Assembly: GCA_024235755.1 (NCBI GenBank)
Contig: JACKLV010000010.1
Span: 74,923 to 138,922 of the forward strand
Source of the DNA: Burkholderiales bacterium
Lineage (GTDB): Bacteria; Pseudomonadota; Gammaproteobacteria; Burkholderiales; Nitrosomonadaceae
Direction: 5' to 3'
Length of the DNA: 64,000 nucleotides
A program made the position numbers and the translations under genes. Shown here piece after piece: positions 18,486-28,245 of this stretch; the stretch's first letter is position 1, and each line of letters opens with the position of its first letter. Below the pieces are notes generated by a model. The model ran no database searches. It was not told where the DNA came from and worked only from the letters and a program-made list of their open reading frames with translations.

Positions 18486-20027
18486 ATGCAGTTAAATCCA
18501 TCCGAAATCAGTGAACTGATTAAAAATAGGATTGAAGGACTTGCTGAAACAGCAGAAGTTCGTACGCAGGGAACAATTGTTTCGGTAACCGACGGTATCG
18601 TTCGAATACACGGATTATCGGACGTTATGCAAGGTGAGATGCTAGAGTTCCCGGGTAATACCTTTGGTTTGGCGCTTAATCTGGAGCGAGATTCGGTTGG
18701 TGCGGTAATCATGGGAGCGTATGAGCATATTTCTGAAGGGGACACGGTTAAGTGTACCGGAAGAATTCTGGAGGTTCCCGTAGGAGAAGGTATGCTCGGG
18801 CGCGTTGTAAATGCGCTTGGACAACCGATTGATGGCAAGGGTCCCATTACTTCTGAAAAATCAGAACCTATTGAAAAAATCGCCCCTGGCGTTGTCTGGC
18901 GTAAGTCCGTGGACCAGCCTGTTCAAACGGGCTTGAAATCAGTGGATTCAATGGTGCCAATTGGGCGAGGTCAGCGCGAATTAATTATTGGTGATCGTCA
19001 AACAGGTAAAACAGCCGTAGCGATTGATGCGATCATTAACCAAAAAGGCCAGAACATGCTTTGCATTTATGTAGCTATTGGCCAAAAAGCATCGTCAATT
19101 GCAAATGTGGTTCGTAAACTCGAAGAACATGGCGCTATGGAGTATACAATTGTGGTTGCTGCTACGGCATCAGAGTCGGCAGCTATGCAATTCATCGCAC
19201 CCTATTCCGGCTGTACGATGGGAGAATACTTCCGAGATACCGGGCGTGACGCACTAATTGTTTATGATGATTTGACCAAACAAGCTTGGGCATATCGACA
19301 AATTTCGTTGCTGTTAAGAAGACCGCCTGGACGCGAGGCATATCCTGGCGATGTCTTCTACTTACACTCACGATTATTGGAAAGAGCCGCAAGGGTAAGT
19401 GTCGACTATGTTGAAAAAGAAACAAACGGTGCTGTAAAAGGACAAACAGGCTCATTAACGGCCCTGCCGATTATTGAAACACAGGCTGGTGACGTAACCG
19501 CTTTTGTACCTACCAATGTTATTTCAATTACTGACGGCCAGATCTTTTTGGAGACCGATTTGTTCAATGCGGGCATTCGGCCTGCAATTAACGCAGGGGT
19601 TTCTGTTTCGCGTGTAGGTGGTGCGGCACAAACAAAAGTTATTAAAAAACTGGGTGGCGGTATTCGTCTTGCGCTCGCACAATACCGTGAATTGGCTGCG
19701 TTTGCACAATTCGCGTCTGATTTGGATGAAGCAACCCGGAAACAACTTGATCGCGGTAAAATGGCTACTGAACTGATGAAGCAGCCTCAGTATGCCACAC
19801 TAAGTGTTTCTGAAATGGCATTAACCTTGTTTGCAATTAACAATGGTTATTATGATGATGTCGAAGTAAATCGCGCGCTTGCGTTTGAGTCTGCTTTGAA
19901 AAGCTATATACGCGGACAGCACGGATCAATTTTGGAAAAAATTGAAAGTACCAAAGAACTTGACGCGGAAACAGAAAAGCTATTAGTGGCTGCAATAGAA
20001 GAATTCAAGAAAAACGGAACCTATTAA
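18486..20027 (+). CDS. atpA: F1 ATP synthase subunit alpha
   Basis: A 513-residue, full-length non-catalytic nucleotide-binding subunit. The Walker A motif GDRQTGKT is at residues 169-176, and the conserved ALIVYDDLTKQAWAYRQ and LLLRRPPGREAYPGD segments follow. It starts with MQLNPSEISELI, normal for proteobacteria. The ribosome site AGGAG lies before the ATG, and atpG starts three bases after the stop. Confidence 0.98.
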   Translation: MQLNPSEISELIKNRIEGLAETAEVRTQGTIVSVTDGIVRIHGLSDVMQGEMLEFPGNTFGLALNLERDSVGAVIMGAYEHISEGDTVKCTGRILEVPVGEGMLGRVVNALGQPIDGKGPITSEKSEPIEKIAPGVVWRKSVDQPVQTGLKSVDSMVPIGRGQRELIIGDRQTGKTAVAIDAIINQKGQNMLCIYVAIGQKASSIANVVRKLEEHGAMEYTIVVAATASESAAMQFIAPYSGCTMGEYFRDTGRDALIVYDDLTKQAWAYRQISLLLRRPPGREAYPGDVFYLHSRLLERAARVSVDYVEKETNGAVKGQTGSLTALPIIETQAGDVTAFVPTNVISITDGQIFLETDLFNAGIRPAINAGVSVSRVGGAAQTKVIKKLGGGIRLALAQYRELAAFAQFASDLDEATRKQLDRGKMATELMKQPQYATLSVSEMALTLFAINNGYYDDVEVNRALAFESALKSYIRGQHGSILEKIESTKELDAETEKLLVAAIEEFKKNGTY

Positions 20028-20030
20028 GCA

Positions 20031-20918
20031 ATGTCAGGCAGCAGAGAAATACGCAACAAAATCAAAAGCGTAAAGAACACGCAGAAAATTACGCGAGCTA
20101 TGGAAATGGTTGCTGCATCTAAAATGCGTAAAGCGCAAGATCGTATGAAAAAAGCCAGACCGTATGGTGAAAAAATACGAAATGTTGCAGCACATATGAG
20201 CCGGGCAAATACCGAGTATCGTCATCCTTTTTTGATTGAGCGGGATACCGTTAAACGGGTTGGCATCATCGTAATAACCTCTGATAAAGGCTTGTGTGGC
20301 GGATTGAATACTAACGTACTGAGGCGTGTTCTGGGTGAAATAAAAACATGGCAGTCCGAAGGCGAAGAAGTAGAAGTTAGTTGTATTGGCAGTAAAGGCC
20401 TAGGTTTTATGAACAGACTCAAAGCCAATGTAATTTCTCAGGTTGTCGGACTGGGCGATACGCCGGATATGGAAAAGTTGATTGGAGCTGTAAAAGTCGT
20501 TTTGGATGGTTATACTGAAGATCGCTTTGATCGCGTCTATATTTTCTATAATCGTTTTGTAAATACCATGAAGCAGGAACCTGTCATGGAGAAACTGCTG
20601 CCGCTCAGTGACGAGAAAATGAAATCTGACGCAGAAAGTGAAAAAAATGCTTCAAATCCCGGCTGGGATTATATTTATGAACCTGAAGCGAAACCGGTAA
20701 TAGATGATATTATGGTGCGTTATGTAGAGGCTTTGATTTATCAAGCGGTTACAGAAAATATGGCGTCTGAGCAATCAGCGAGGATGGTTGCGATGAAAGC
20801 GGCTTCTGATAATGCGGGTAATGTTATCGATGAGTTAACACTTGTGTATAACAAATCCCGGCAGGCGGCTATTACCAAAGAGTTGTCGGAAATTGTTAGC
20901 GGCGCAGCAGCTGTTTAA
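20031..20918 (+). CDS. atpG: F1 ATP synthase subunit gamma
   Basis: A 295-residue central rotor shaft. The N-terminal helix (REIRNKIKSVKNTQKITRAM) and the C-terminal helix (RMVAMKAASDNA, then LTLVYNKSRQAAITKEL) that pack in the alpha/beta hexamer are both present. Length and ends match the family. It is 24 bp upstream of atpD. Confidence 0.97.
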   Translation: MSGSREIRNKIKSVKNTQKITRAMEMVAASKMRKAQDRMKKARPYGEKIRNVAAHMSRANTEYRHPFLIERDTVKRVGIIVITSDKGLCGGLNTNVLRRVLGEIKTWQSEGEEVEVSCIGSKGLGFMNRLKANVISQVVGLGDTPDMEKLIGAVKVVLDGYTEDRFDRVYIFYNRFVNTMKQEPVMEKLLPLSDEKMKSDAESEKNASNPGWDYIYEPEAKPVIDDIMVRYVEALIYQAVTENMASEQSARMVAMKAASDNAGNVIDELTLVYNKSRQAAITKELSEIVSGAAAV

Positions 20919-20942
20919 ATATAAAGTATTTAGGATAAAACA

Positions 20943-22322
20943 ATGAGTCAAGGAAAAATTGTACAGTGTATTGGTGCGGTGGTTGACGTGGAATTTGATC
21001 GTGAATCCATTCCTAAAGTAAATGATGCATTGATTATGGAGGGTTCTGAACTGACTTTGGAAGTCCAGCAACAACTGGGTGATGGTGTAGTACGCACAAT
21101 TGCACTGGGTTCTTCTGACGGTTTGCGACGCGGCATGACAGTTACAAATACCGGAGCGGAAATAAATGTGCCGGTTGGTCCTAAAACGCTTGGTCGAATT
21201 ATGGATGTACTAGGTCGACCTATCGATGAAATGGGTGAGATCGGGTCTGAGCAAACAATGTCTATCCATCGCCAGGCACCAGCGTTTGATGAATTATCAG
21301 CATCAACAGAATTACTTGAGACGGGCATTAAAGTGATTGATTTGATTTGTCCGTTTGCTAAAGGTGGTAAAGTCGGTCTGTTTGGCGGTGCTGGTGTCGG
21401 AAAGACGGTCAATATGATGGAGTTGATTCGCAACATCGCCATTGAGCATAGTGGTTATTCTGTGTTTGCGGGAGTCGGCGAACGTACGCGTGAAGGTAAT
21501 GACTTCTATCATGAAATGAAGGACTCGAACGTACTTGATAAGGTTGCACTGGTTTATGGTCAGATGAATGAGCCGCCAGGGAACAGATTGCGCGTTGCGC
21601 TGACCGGATTGACAATGGCTGAAGCGTTTCGTGATGAGGGCCGTGACGTACTGTTTTTCGTTGATAATATTTACCGTTATACATTAGCCGGCACCGAGGT
21701 TTCGGCCTTATTGGGTCGTATGCCTTCAGCTGTGGGTTATCAACCGACTCTTGCAGAGGAAATGGGACGTCTGCAGGAACGTATTACATCAACCAAAACG
21801 GGATCAATTACTTCAATTCAGGCTGTGTATGTGCCTGCGGATGACTTGACCGATCCATCCCCGGCAACAACTTTTGGACACTTGGATGCAACGGTTGTAT
21901 TATCACGTGATATTGCATCGTTGGGTATTTATCCTGCTGTGGATCCGCTGGACTCGACTTCAAGACAATTGGATCCTCTGGTTGTTGGTGAAGATCACTA
22001 TAACACCGCACGTGAAGTACAGCAGACATTACAGCGATATAAAGAATTAAGAGACATTATCGCAATTCTTGGTATGGACGAATTGTCAGCGGAAGATAAA
22101 CTGGCAGTTAGCCGAGCGCGTAAAATTCAACGATTTTTATCGCAGCCATTTAACGTGGCCGAAGTCTTTACCGGTAGTCCGGGTAAATATGTACCATTAA
22201 AAGAAACGATTAAAGGTTTTAAAGGTATTGTAACCGGTGAATATGATGATCTGCCAGAACAGGCGTTCTACATGGTCGGCGGAATCGAAGAGGCTGTAGA
22301 AAAAGCCAAAAGCATTCAATAA
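20943..22322 (+). CDS. atpD: F1 ATP synthase subunit beta
   Basis: A 459-residue catalytic subunit. The P-loop GGAGVGKT is at residues 148-155, followed by the catalytic Glu in GVGERTREGNDFY and the DELSEED-like segment MDELSAEDKLAV near the C-terminus. It converts ADP and phosphate to ATP at three sites per hexamer. The ribosome site is AGGATAAAACA. Confidence 0.98.
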   Translation: MSQGKIVQCIGAVVDVEFDRESIPKVNDALIMEGSELTLEVQQQLGDGVVRTIALGSSDGLRRGMTVTNTGAEINVPVGPKTLGRIMDVLGRPIDEMGEIGSEQTMSIHRQAPAFDELSASTELLETGIKVIDLICPFAKGGKVGLFGGAGVGKTVNMMELIRNIAIEHSGYSVFAGVGERTREGNDFYHEMKDSNVLDKVALVYGQMNEPPGNRLRVALTGLTMAEAFRDEGRDVLFFVDNIYRYTLAGTEVSALLGRMPSAVGYQPTLAEEMGRLQERITSTKTGSITSIQAVYVPADDLTDPSPATTFGHLDATVVLSRDIASLGIYPAVDPLDSTSRQLDPLVVGEDHYNTAREVQQTLQRYKELRDIIAILGMDELSAEDKLAVSRARKIQRFLSQPFNVAEVFTGSPGKYVPLKETIKGFKGIVTGEYDDLPEQAFYMVGGIEEAVEKAKSIQ

Positions 22323-22334
22323 CGAGTAAAGCAA

Positions 22335-22757
22335 ATGGGTACAGTTTTTCATCTAGATATTGTCAGTGCTGAAGAATCGATTTATTCCGGTCCTGTAGAG
22401 TTTTTGGTTGCTCCTGCGCTTATGGGCGAACTGGGCATTTACCCACGTCATACTCCGTTATTGACGAAAATCAAGTCGGGAATGGTGCGAATCAAAGCAC
22501 AGTTAAAAGAAGAAGAAATGGTGTATGTATCAGGTGGGATGCTTGAAGTGCAACCGGATGTGGTTACAATACTCGCCGATACTGCAATCCGTAGCCATGA
22601 TCTCGATGAAGCAAAAGCAATAGACGCGAAACGTGCTGCTGAAGATGCCATGAAGGATCGCGCTTCAGAGCTGGATTATGCGCGTGCACAAGCAGAATTG
22701 ATGGAAGCAGTCGCACAACTGGCTGCAATTGAGAAATTAAGAAAACGCAGACATTAG
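22335..22757 (+). CDS. atpC: F1 ATP synthase subunit epsilon
   Basis: A 140-residue rotor subunit that can inhibit ATP hydrolysis. An N-terminal beta-sandwich (FHLDIVSAEESIYSG, GELGIYPRHTPLLT) is followed by the helical hairpin (AIDAKRAAEDAM to AIEKLRKRRH). It is the last gene of the operon; a terminator begins 24 bp after its stop. Confidence 0.97.
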   Translation: MGTVFHLDIVSAEESIYSGPVEFLVAPALMGELGIYPRHTPLLTKIKSGMVRIKAQLKEEEMVYVSGGMLEVQPDVVTILADTAIRSHDLDEAKAIDAKRAAEDAMKDRASELDYARAQAELMEAVAQLAAIEKLRKRRH

Positions 22758-22780
22758 TACAATATCTGTCAATCTACAGT

Positions 22781-22809
22781 AAGGCGACAATATAGTCGCC
22801 TTTTTTTTT
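22781..22809 (+). terminator. intrinsic terminator of the atp operon
   Basis: An eight-base-pair stem AAGGCGAC/GTCGCCTT with a six-base AATATA loop, followed by an uninterrupted run of T. Typical rho-independent terminator. Confidence 0.95.
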
Positions 22810-22986
22810 ACTTGAATACACGCGAAATTGAAAATTTAAACAGTATTCCAGGTAAAAACTTTATTTCATCTCTTATAATATATAACAACCCGCTTTAGCA
22901 GGTGCAGTCTAGATTTGTGGAGCAACTTCACTATTCTAATCCGTCGGTTCTGATAATTCTCGGCTTTAAAAGGAGAGTACTTTAAG

Positions 22987-24357
22987 ATGGCGTCTAAACT
23001 GAATATCATAATTTTAGCTGCGGGCTTGGGTAAGCGCATGCATTCATCCTTACCTAAGGTGCTGCATACGCTTGCTGGAAAACCCTTGCTGTCCCATGTA
23101 TTGGACTTAGCCAAGAAATTATCGCCAGATCAAATATGTGTAGTAATCGGCCATGGCGGTGAACGTGTGAAAGAAATTATAAACGATGCAAGTTTGACTT
23201 GGGTCACCCAGGCGCCACAATTAGGTACGGGACACGCAGTCTTGCAGGCACAGCCGTATTTGGATCAACAAGGCTTAACTTTAATTTTATACGGTGATGT
23301 ACCTTTAGTAAGCTTGGCCTCACTTGAGCAACTCATCCAATCAACTCAAAATGATGCATGCGGCATTTTGACTGCTGTTGTCGACGATCCCACCGGTTAC
23401 GGACGCATTATTCGCGATCAAAATACCGGTTCAATTAAGAGTATAGTCGAGCAAAAAGATGCTGACACTAGCCAACAATCCATACGTGAAATCAATACGG
23501 GAATCATGGCCATTCCCAATGAATATTTGCATTCCTGGCTGCCGAAGCTGGAAAATAATAATGCGCAGCAGGAATATTACTTGACAGATATTGTAAAAAT
23601 GGCGGTCGATCAAAATGTGACTGTTACTTCATCACAAGCTTTACATAATTGGGAAATTCTTGGTGTTAATAGCAGGCTACAATTGGCTGAACTAGAGCGT
23701 ATTTATCAGCTTAGTTATGCAAATAAATTACTTGAAAAAGGAGTAATGTTGTTCGATCCGTCACGGATAGATATTCGTGGTGAATTACGATGTGGCGCTG
23801 ATGTCGAAATTGACGTCAATTGCATATTCGAGGGCACTGTTATTTTGGGCGATCATGTAAAAATCAAAGCTAACTGTATACTGAAAGATGTTACGGTTTC
23901 TGATAAAACAACTATTCTGCCATTCAGCCATATTGAAAATGCAAAAATCGGAACTAATTGCAGGATTGGACCTTATTCAAGAATACGGCCGGAAACGCAG
24001 CTAATCGATAATGTACATATCGGTAATTTCGTAGAAGTAAAAAAAAGCCGAATTGCATCCGGCAGCAAAGTAAATCACCTCAGCTATATAGGAGATACCA
24101 CTATAGGTGAAAATGTCAATATCGGCGCGGGCACGATTACTTGTAATTATGATGGCGCGTACAAACATCAAACGATTATCGAGGATAATGTTTTCATCGG
24201 TTCAGATACACAACTCGTTGCGCCTGTAAAAATATCTGTTGGTTCTACCATTGGTGCGGGATCGACGATAACCAAAGATACACCTGAAAATGAACTAACA
24301 TTATCCAGATCAAAGCAGATCAGTGTATCCGGATGGAAACGTCCGTCAAAAACATAA
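22987..24357 (+). CDS. glmU: bifunctional N-acetylglucosamine-1-phosphate uridyltransferase / glucosamine-1-phosphate acetyltransferase
   Basis: A 456-residue cytosolic enzyme making UDP-GlcNAc for peptidoglycan and lipopolysaccharide. The N-terminal uridyltransferase has LAAGLGKRMHSSLPKVL from residue 9 and the YGDVPL metal-site segment. The C-terminal half is a left-handed beta-helix of hexapeptide repeats with the acetyltransferase segments VGNF-like IGNFVEVKKS and NYDGAYKH. A weak TATAAT-like -10 at 22874-22879 lies upstream. It is 45 bp before glmS, which acts earlier in the same pathway. Confidence 0.97.
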   Translation: MASKLNIIILAAGLGKRMHSSLPKVLHTLAGKPLLSHVLDLAKKLSPDQICVVIGHGGERVKEIINDASLTWVTQAPQLGTGHAVLQAQPYLDQQGLTLILYGDVPLVSLASLEQLIQSTQNDACGILTAVVDDPTGYGRIIRDQNTGSIKSIVEQKDADTSQQSIREINTGIMAIPNEYLHSWLPKLENNNAQQEYYLTDIVKMAVDQNVTVTSSQALHNWEILGVNSRLQLAELERIYQLSYANKLLEKGVMLFDPSRIDIRGELRCGADVEIDVNCIFEGTVILGDHVKIKANCILKDVTVSDKTTILPFSHIENAKIGTNCRIGPYSRIRPETQLIDNVHIGNFVEVKKSRIASGSKVNHLSYIGDTTIGENVNIGAGTITCNYDGAYKHQTIIEDNVFIGSDTQLVAPVKISVGSTIGAGSTITKDTPENELTLSRSKQISVSGWKRPSKT

Positions 24358-24402
24358 CTGTTTTTCAAATCTACATTAACTACCGGTACAGGAAAATATC
24401 GT

Positions 24403-26250
24403 ATGTGCGGAATTGTGAGTGCTGTTGCAAATAATAATATTGTTCCAGTCTTGCTTGAAGGCTTGCTGCGCCTGGAATACAGAGGGTACGACTCAGCAGG
24501 TCTGGTTATTACCAATAACGGGTTGCAGAGGTTGCGAACAGCCGGACGAGTCGCTGAGCTGAAAAAAAAGGCTCAGGAGCAACATACATACGGACTGGCC
24601 GGTATAGCACATACCCGATGGGCGACGCATGGAGAACCCTCCGAACGTAATGCGCACCCTCATTTATCCGGACAAGAATCCAAAATAGCTGTTGTCCATA
24701 ACGGCATTATTGAAAATCATGAATCGATGCGCAAGCAATTGCAAGCTGAAGGCTATGAGTTCGTGTCGGATACGGATACTGAAGTCATTGCACATCTGAT
24801 CGCGTACAATTTAAAAATTACATCGGATTTGCTGAAAGCTGTCTGTTTGTCGATTTCTGAGTTGCAAGGCGCATATGCCATCGCAGTAATGGAAGAAGCA
24901 AATCCCGAACGGATTGTGGTTGCGCGTAACGGTGCTCCTTTGTTATTAGGGTTGGGTGAAGATGGTATCTATGCCGCCTCTGATGCCTCCGCGTTGCTGC
25001 AGACCACCCGCAACATGGTTTATCTCGAAGAAGGCGACGTTGCTGAACTCTACAAAGATCAGTACCATATTTTCGACTGTTCGAACGGTTTTATAGGCAA
25101 TGAAGTAGAGCGACCCATACATCAAAGTGATCTAACGAGCGATGCGATTGATATGGGACCATTCGATCATTTCATGCAAAAAGAAATTTTTGAGCAGCCG
25201 AGTGCCGTCGCAAATACACTGGAAATGGTCCTTAATGCTCAATCCATTTCTCCTGGCCTGTTTGGCAGTACAGCTGAGAAAATTTTTTCACAGACAAATA
25301 GTGTGCTAATTCTCGCTTGCGGCACCAGTTATCACGCTGGGCTCGTGGCACGCTACTGGTTGGAATCCGTCGCGGGATTACCCTGCACGGTTGAAATAGC
25401 CAGCGAATACCGTTATCGCAGTCCGGTTGCGGACCCGCATACACTGGTTGTGGGAATTTCGCAATCCGGCGAAACTGCAGATACACTGGCTGCGATGAAT
25501 TATGCGAAGCGGTTAGGTCATCCGTATAGTCTGGCAATCTGCAATGTCGCCGAAAGCGCGTTGATCAGGCAAACGGATCTGCGTTTTTTGACGCGCGCAG
25601 GACCGGAGATTGGTGTTGCCTCGACTAAAGCATTTACTACACAGCTCGCATCGTTATTGCTGCTAACGGTTTTGCTGGCAAAAATGCGTAATAGATTATC
25701 GGCAGAAAAAGAAAGCGAAATGATTGCAGCGTTGCGGCATTTACCGGCTGCACTGCAGGCATCGCTGCAGATAGAACCTGAAGTACAGGAGTGGTCACAG
25801 CGGTTCTCGGAAAAACGTCATGCATTGTTTCTTGGGCGTGGCGTACACTATCCGATTGCCATGGAGGGTGCATTAAAGCTTAAGGAAATATCGTATATTC
25901 ACGCCGAAGCCTATGCGTCTGGGGAATTGAAACACGGCCCACTGGCTTTGGTTGACAGAGATATGCCGGTTGTCGCCATTGCGCCGAACGATCAATTGCT
26001 AGGCAAGCTGAAATCCAATTTACAGGAAGTAAATGCCCGCGGTGGTGAATTATATGTTTTTGCGGATGCAGACACTGCCATTGAAGAAAATGACAGTCTT
26101 CATGTAATTCGTCTGGCTGAGCACGCGGGAATTCTGAGTCCGATTTTGCATACGATTCCGTTGCAACTACTGGCTTATCATGTTGCTCTGGTGAAGGGTA
26201 CCGATGTGGATAAACCCAGAAATCTGGCGAAGGCGGTAACGGTGGAGTAG
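24403..26250 (+). CDS. glmS: glutamine-fructose-6-phosphate aminotransferase (isomerizing)
   Basis: A 615-residue enzyme making glucosamine-6-phosphate from fructose-6-phosphate and glutamine. It begins MCGIVSAV, so the catalytic Cys becomes N-terminal once Met is removed. The class II glutaminase domain covers about residues 1-220. Two SIS sugar-isomerase domains follow, with ACGTSYHAG, GISQSGETADT, and the C-terminal KPRNLAKAVTVE tail that forms the active site. ACAGGAAAAT precedes the ATG. I saw no glmS ribozyme; the leader is only about 45 bp. Confidence 0.97.
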   Translation: MCGIVSAVANNNIVPVLLEGLLRLEYRGYDSAGLVITNNGLQRLRTAGRVAELKKKAQEQHTYGLAGIAHTRWATHGEPSERNAHPHLSGQESKIAVVHNGIIENHESMRKQLQAEGYEFVSDTDTEVIAHLIAYNLKITSDLLKAVCLSISELQGAYAIAVMEEANPERIVVARNGAPLLLGLGEDGIYAASDASALLQTTRNMVYLEEGDVAELYKDQYHIFDCSNGFIGNEVERPIHQSDLTSDAIDMGPFDHFMQKEIFEQPSAVANTLEMVLNAQSISPGLFGSTAEKIFSQTNSVLILACGTSYHAGLVARYWLESVAGLPCTVEIASEYRYRSPVADPHTLVVGISQSGETADTLAAMNYAKRLGHPYSLAICNVAESALIRQTDLRFLTRAGPEIGVASTKAFTTQLASLLLLTVLLAKMRNRLSAEKESEMIAALRHLPAALQASLQIEPEVQEWSQRFSEKRHALFLGRGVHYPIAMEGALKLKEISYIHAEAYASGELKHGPLALVDRDMPVVAIAPNDQLLGKLKSNLQEVNARGGELYVFADADTAIEENDSLHVIRLAEHAGILSPILHTIPLQLLAYHVALVKGTDVDKPRNLAKAVTVE

Positions 26251-26268
26251 ACGGCACTGTTTTTGGTC

Positions 26269-26305
26269 AGTCTAGCACTCTATCGATACGATAGAGTGCT
26301 AGACT
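26269..26305. repeat. 17-bp perfect inverted repeat between glmS and yebC
   Basis: Two perfect 17-base arms (26269-26285 and 26289-26305) flank a three-base ATA loop; arms begin AGTCTAGCAC. The next bases are TCATG, with no T run, so this is not a canonical intrinsic terminator. It may still stop transcription after glmS or stabilise the 3' end. Confidence 0.8.
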
Positions 26306-26391
26306 TCATGCTGTATTTGCGACAGTATTTATCTTTATCCAAACTGGGCTGAATGGTAAGATAAGCTGATCTTAAACACAGGAAGAAATCA

Positions 26392-27117
26392 ATGGCAGGT
26401 CACAGTAAGTGGGCGAATATTAAACATAAAAAGGCTGCGCAGGATGCCAAGCGCGGAAAAATCTTTACTCGCCTGATCAAAGAAATCACCGTTGCCGCTC
26501 GTATCGGTGGAGGGGATCCAAACAGTAATCCGCGCTTGCGTTTAGCAATGGACAAAGCTTTTGGTCAGAATATGCCCAAAGATAACGTGGAGCGTGCTAT
26601 TAAACGCGGCAGCGGCGATCTTGAGGGGGTTAATTATGAAGAGATCCGCTATGAAGGTTACGGCATTTCCGGCGCTGCGGTCATGGTCGACTGCATGACG
26701 GACAACCGGATGCGGACTGTTGCCGACGTACGTCACGCGTTCAGTAAATTTGGCGGTAATCTGGGTACCGATGGATCGGTTGCTTTTCTGTTCAAGCATT
26801 GCGGACAACTCATATTCGCGCCAGGCACCCCTGAAGAAAAATTGATGGAAGCAGCGCTGGAAGCTGGCGCCGAAGATATCATCAGCAATGACGACGGAAG
26901 TATTGAAGTTATTACAGCACCTTATGAATTTGTTACCGCAAAGGATGCGTTGGAAAAGGCCGGTTTTACAGCAGAATTGGCAGAGGTAACAATGAAACCG
27001 ACCAATGAAACCTTATTAACCGGCGACGAGGTAGCAAAAATGCAGAAGCTCCTTGATGCACTGGAAAATCTGGATGATGTACAGGCTGTTTATACCACGG
27101 CAGTACTTGACGAATAA
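26392..27117 (+). CDS. yebC: YebC/PmpR family protein (TACO1-like)
   Basis: A 241-residue cytosolic protein beginning MAGHSKWANIKHKKAAQDAK, the family signature, with the second hallmark YEGYGISGAAVMVDCMTDN. YebC proteins have been described as DNA-binding regulators and as translation factors easing stalling at proline-rich stretches. As in many proteobacteria it sits directly upstream of ruvCAB. Ribosome site AGGAAG precedes the ATG. Confidence 0.95.
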   Translation: MAGHSKWANIKHKKAAQDAKRGKIFTRLIKEITVAARIGGGDPNSNPRLRLAMDKAFGQNMPKDNVERAIKRGSGDLEGVNYEEIRYEGYGISGAAVMVDCMTDNRMRTVADVRHAFSKFGGNLGTDGSVAFLFKHCGQLIFAPGTPEEKLMEAALEAGAEDIISNDDGSIEVITAPYEFVTAKDALEKAGFTAELAEVTMKPTNETLLTGDEVAKMQKLLDALENLDDVQAVYTTAVLDE

Positions 27118-27137
27118 ATTCAAACACAGGTGACCTT

Positions 27138-27653
27138 ATTCGAATTCTAGGCATAGACCCAGGGTTACGCATTACTGGATTTGGCGTTATCGATCAGAAT
27201 GCGCATCAACTTGCGTATATCAACAGTGGATGCGTCAAGACTTTGGAGGGTACCTTGCCGGAACGGCTAAAACTGATAATGAATAACTTACGGGAAATTA
27301 TTCTGGAATACCGTCCCGACCAGGTTGCTGTGGAACAAGTGTTTGTTAATGTTAATCCCAAGTCGACATTGTTATTGGGGCAAGCGAGGGGTGCCGCAAT
27401 TTGTGCGGCGGTGCTGCATAATCTAGATGTGTCAGAATATACTGCATTGCAAATCAAGCAGGCTGTGGTAGGAAACGGGCATGCCCATAAGGATCAAGTG
27501 CAGGCCATGGTGATACAGTTACTCAGCCTCTCAGGCAGTCCAGGGAAAGATGCTGCCGATGCGCTCGCTTGTGCGATCTGCCACGCGCACGGTGGAGTTG
27601 GATTAGGAAAAATTTCATTGGGCCTGCGTATGAAACGGGGAAGACTGGTTTGA
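27138..27653 (+). CDS. ruvC: crossover junction endodeoxyribonuclease RuvC (unusual start)
   Basis: A 171-residue Holliday junction resolvase if it starts at the ATT at 27138, which AGGTGA (27128-27133) precedes. The frame reads IRILGIDPGLRITGFGVID from there. The four catalytic acids sit at residues 7, 66, 138 and 141, with the same spacing as in Escherichia coli. No ATG, GTG or TTG exists in frame before codon 36, and starting at that TTG would delete the first catalytic Asp. Either a rare ATT start is used, or one base is missing: adding one A would join an upstream GTG at 27130 in frame. It overlaps ruvA. Confidence 0.9.
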   Translation: MRILGIDPGLRITGFGVIDQNAHQLAYINSGCVKTLEGTLPERLKLIMNNLREIILEYRPDQVAVEQVFVNVNPKSTLLLGQARGAAICAAVLHNLDVSEYTALQIKQAVVGNGHAHKDQVQAMVIQLLSLSGSPGKDAADALACAICHAHGGVGLGKISLGLRMKRGRLV

Positions 27654-28234
27654 TCGGCAGACTGCAGGGTGTTCTGCTGGCGAAACAGCCACCGCAAGTC
27701 GTGCTGAATGTCGGGGGTGTCGGTTATGAAGTCGATGTACCGATGAGCACTTTTTTTGATCTTCCGGTGGTGGGAGAGCCGGTAACATTGTATACGCATC
27801 TGATGGTTCGGGAAGATGCGCATTTATTATTTGGTTTTGCAACTGAAACGGAGCGTGAAGCTTTTCGTCAACTGGTAAAAATATCAGGTGTTGGCGCAAG
27901 AACTGCATTGGCGCTATTATCCGGTATGACTGTGACAGACTTACAGCATGCCGTTAAATCAGACGATAGCGCGCGGCTGGTGAAAATTCCCGGTATCGGT
28001 AAGAAAACGGCCGAACGGTTATTGCTGGAATTGCGGGGTAAACTGGGTGCTGCCGAAGCCGGTTTAACGTCTGCGGCAGAAACTACAGATCATAACCGTG
28101 ACGTTATCAATGCATTGCTGTCTTTAGGCTATAACGCGCGCGAGGCCGACTGGGCAGTCAAACACATACCGCAGGAGACAACTGTAACCGACGGTATTCG
28201 CCTGGCATTACAGCGATTGTCTAAGGAAAAATAA
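27650..28234 (+). CDS. ruvA: Holliday junction branch migration protein RuvA
   Basis: A 194-residue DNA-binding subunit that tetramerises on Holliday junctions and recruits RuvB. It starts at TTG (27650), overlapping the ruvC stop, with GGGGAAGA upstream; the protein then begins (M)IGRLQGVLLAKQPP as expected for the family. The two helix-hairpin-helix motifs are visible (KISGVGARTALALL and KIPGIGKKTAERLL). The C-terminal domain III ends with IRLALQRLSKEK. Longer upstream starts would lie inside ruvC and are unlikely. Confidence 0.95.
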   Translation: MIGRLQGVLLAKQPPQVVLNVGGVGYEVDVPMSTFFDLPVVGEPVTLYTHLMVREDAHLLFGFATETEREAFRQLVKISGVGARTALALLSGMTVTDLQHAVKSDDSARLVKIPGIGKKTAERLLLELRGKLGAAEAGLTSAAETTDHNRDVINALLSLGYNAREADWAVKHIPQETTVTDGIRLALQRLSKEK

Positions 28235-28245
28235 TTTCCCTTGTC

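Noticed and set aside
24358..24402. glmS ribozyme or riboswitch
   Set aside because: Only 45 bp separate glmU and glmS, too short for the ribozyme.
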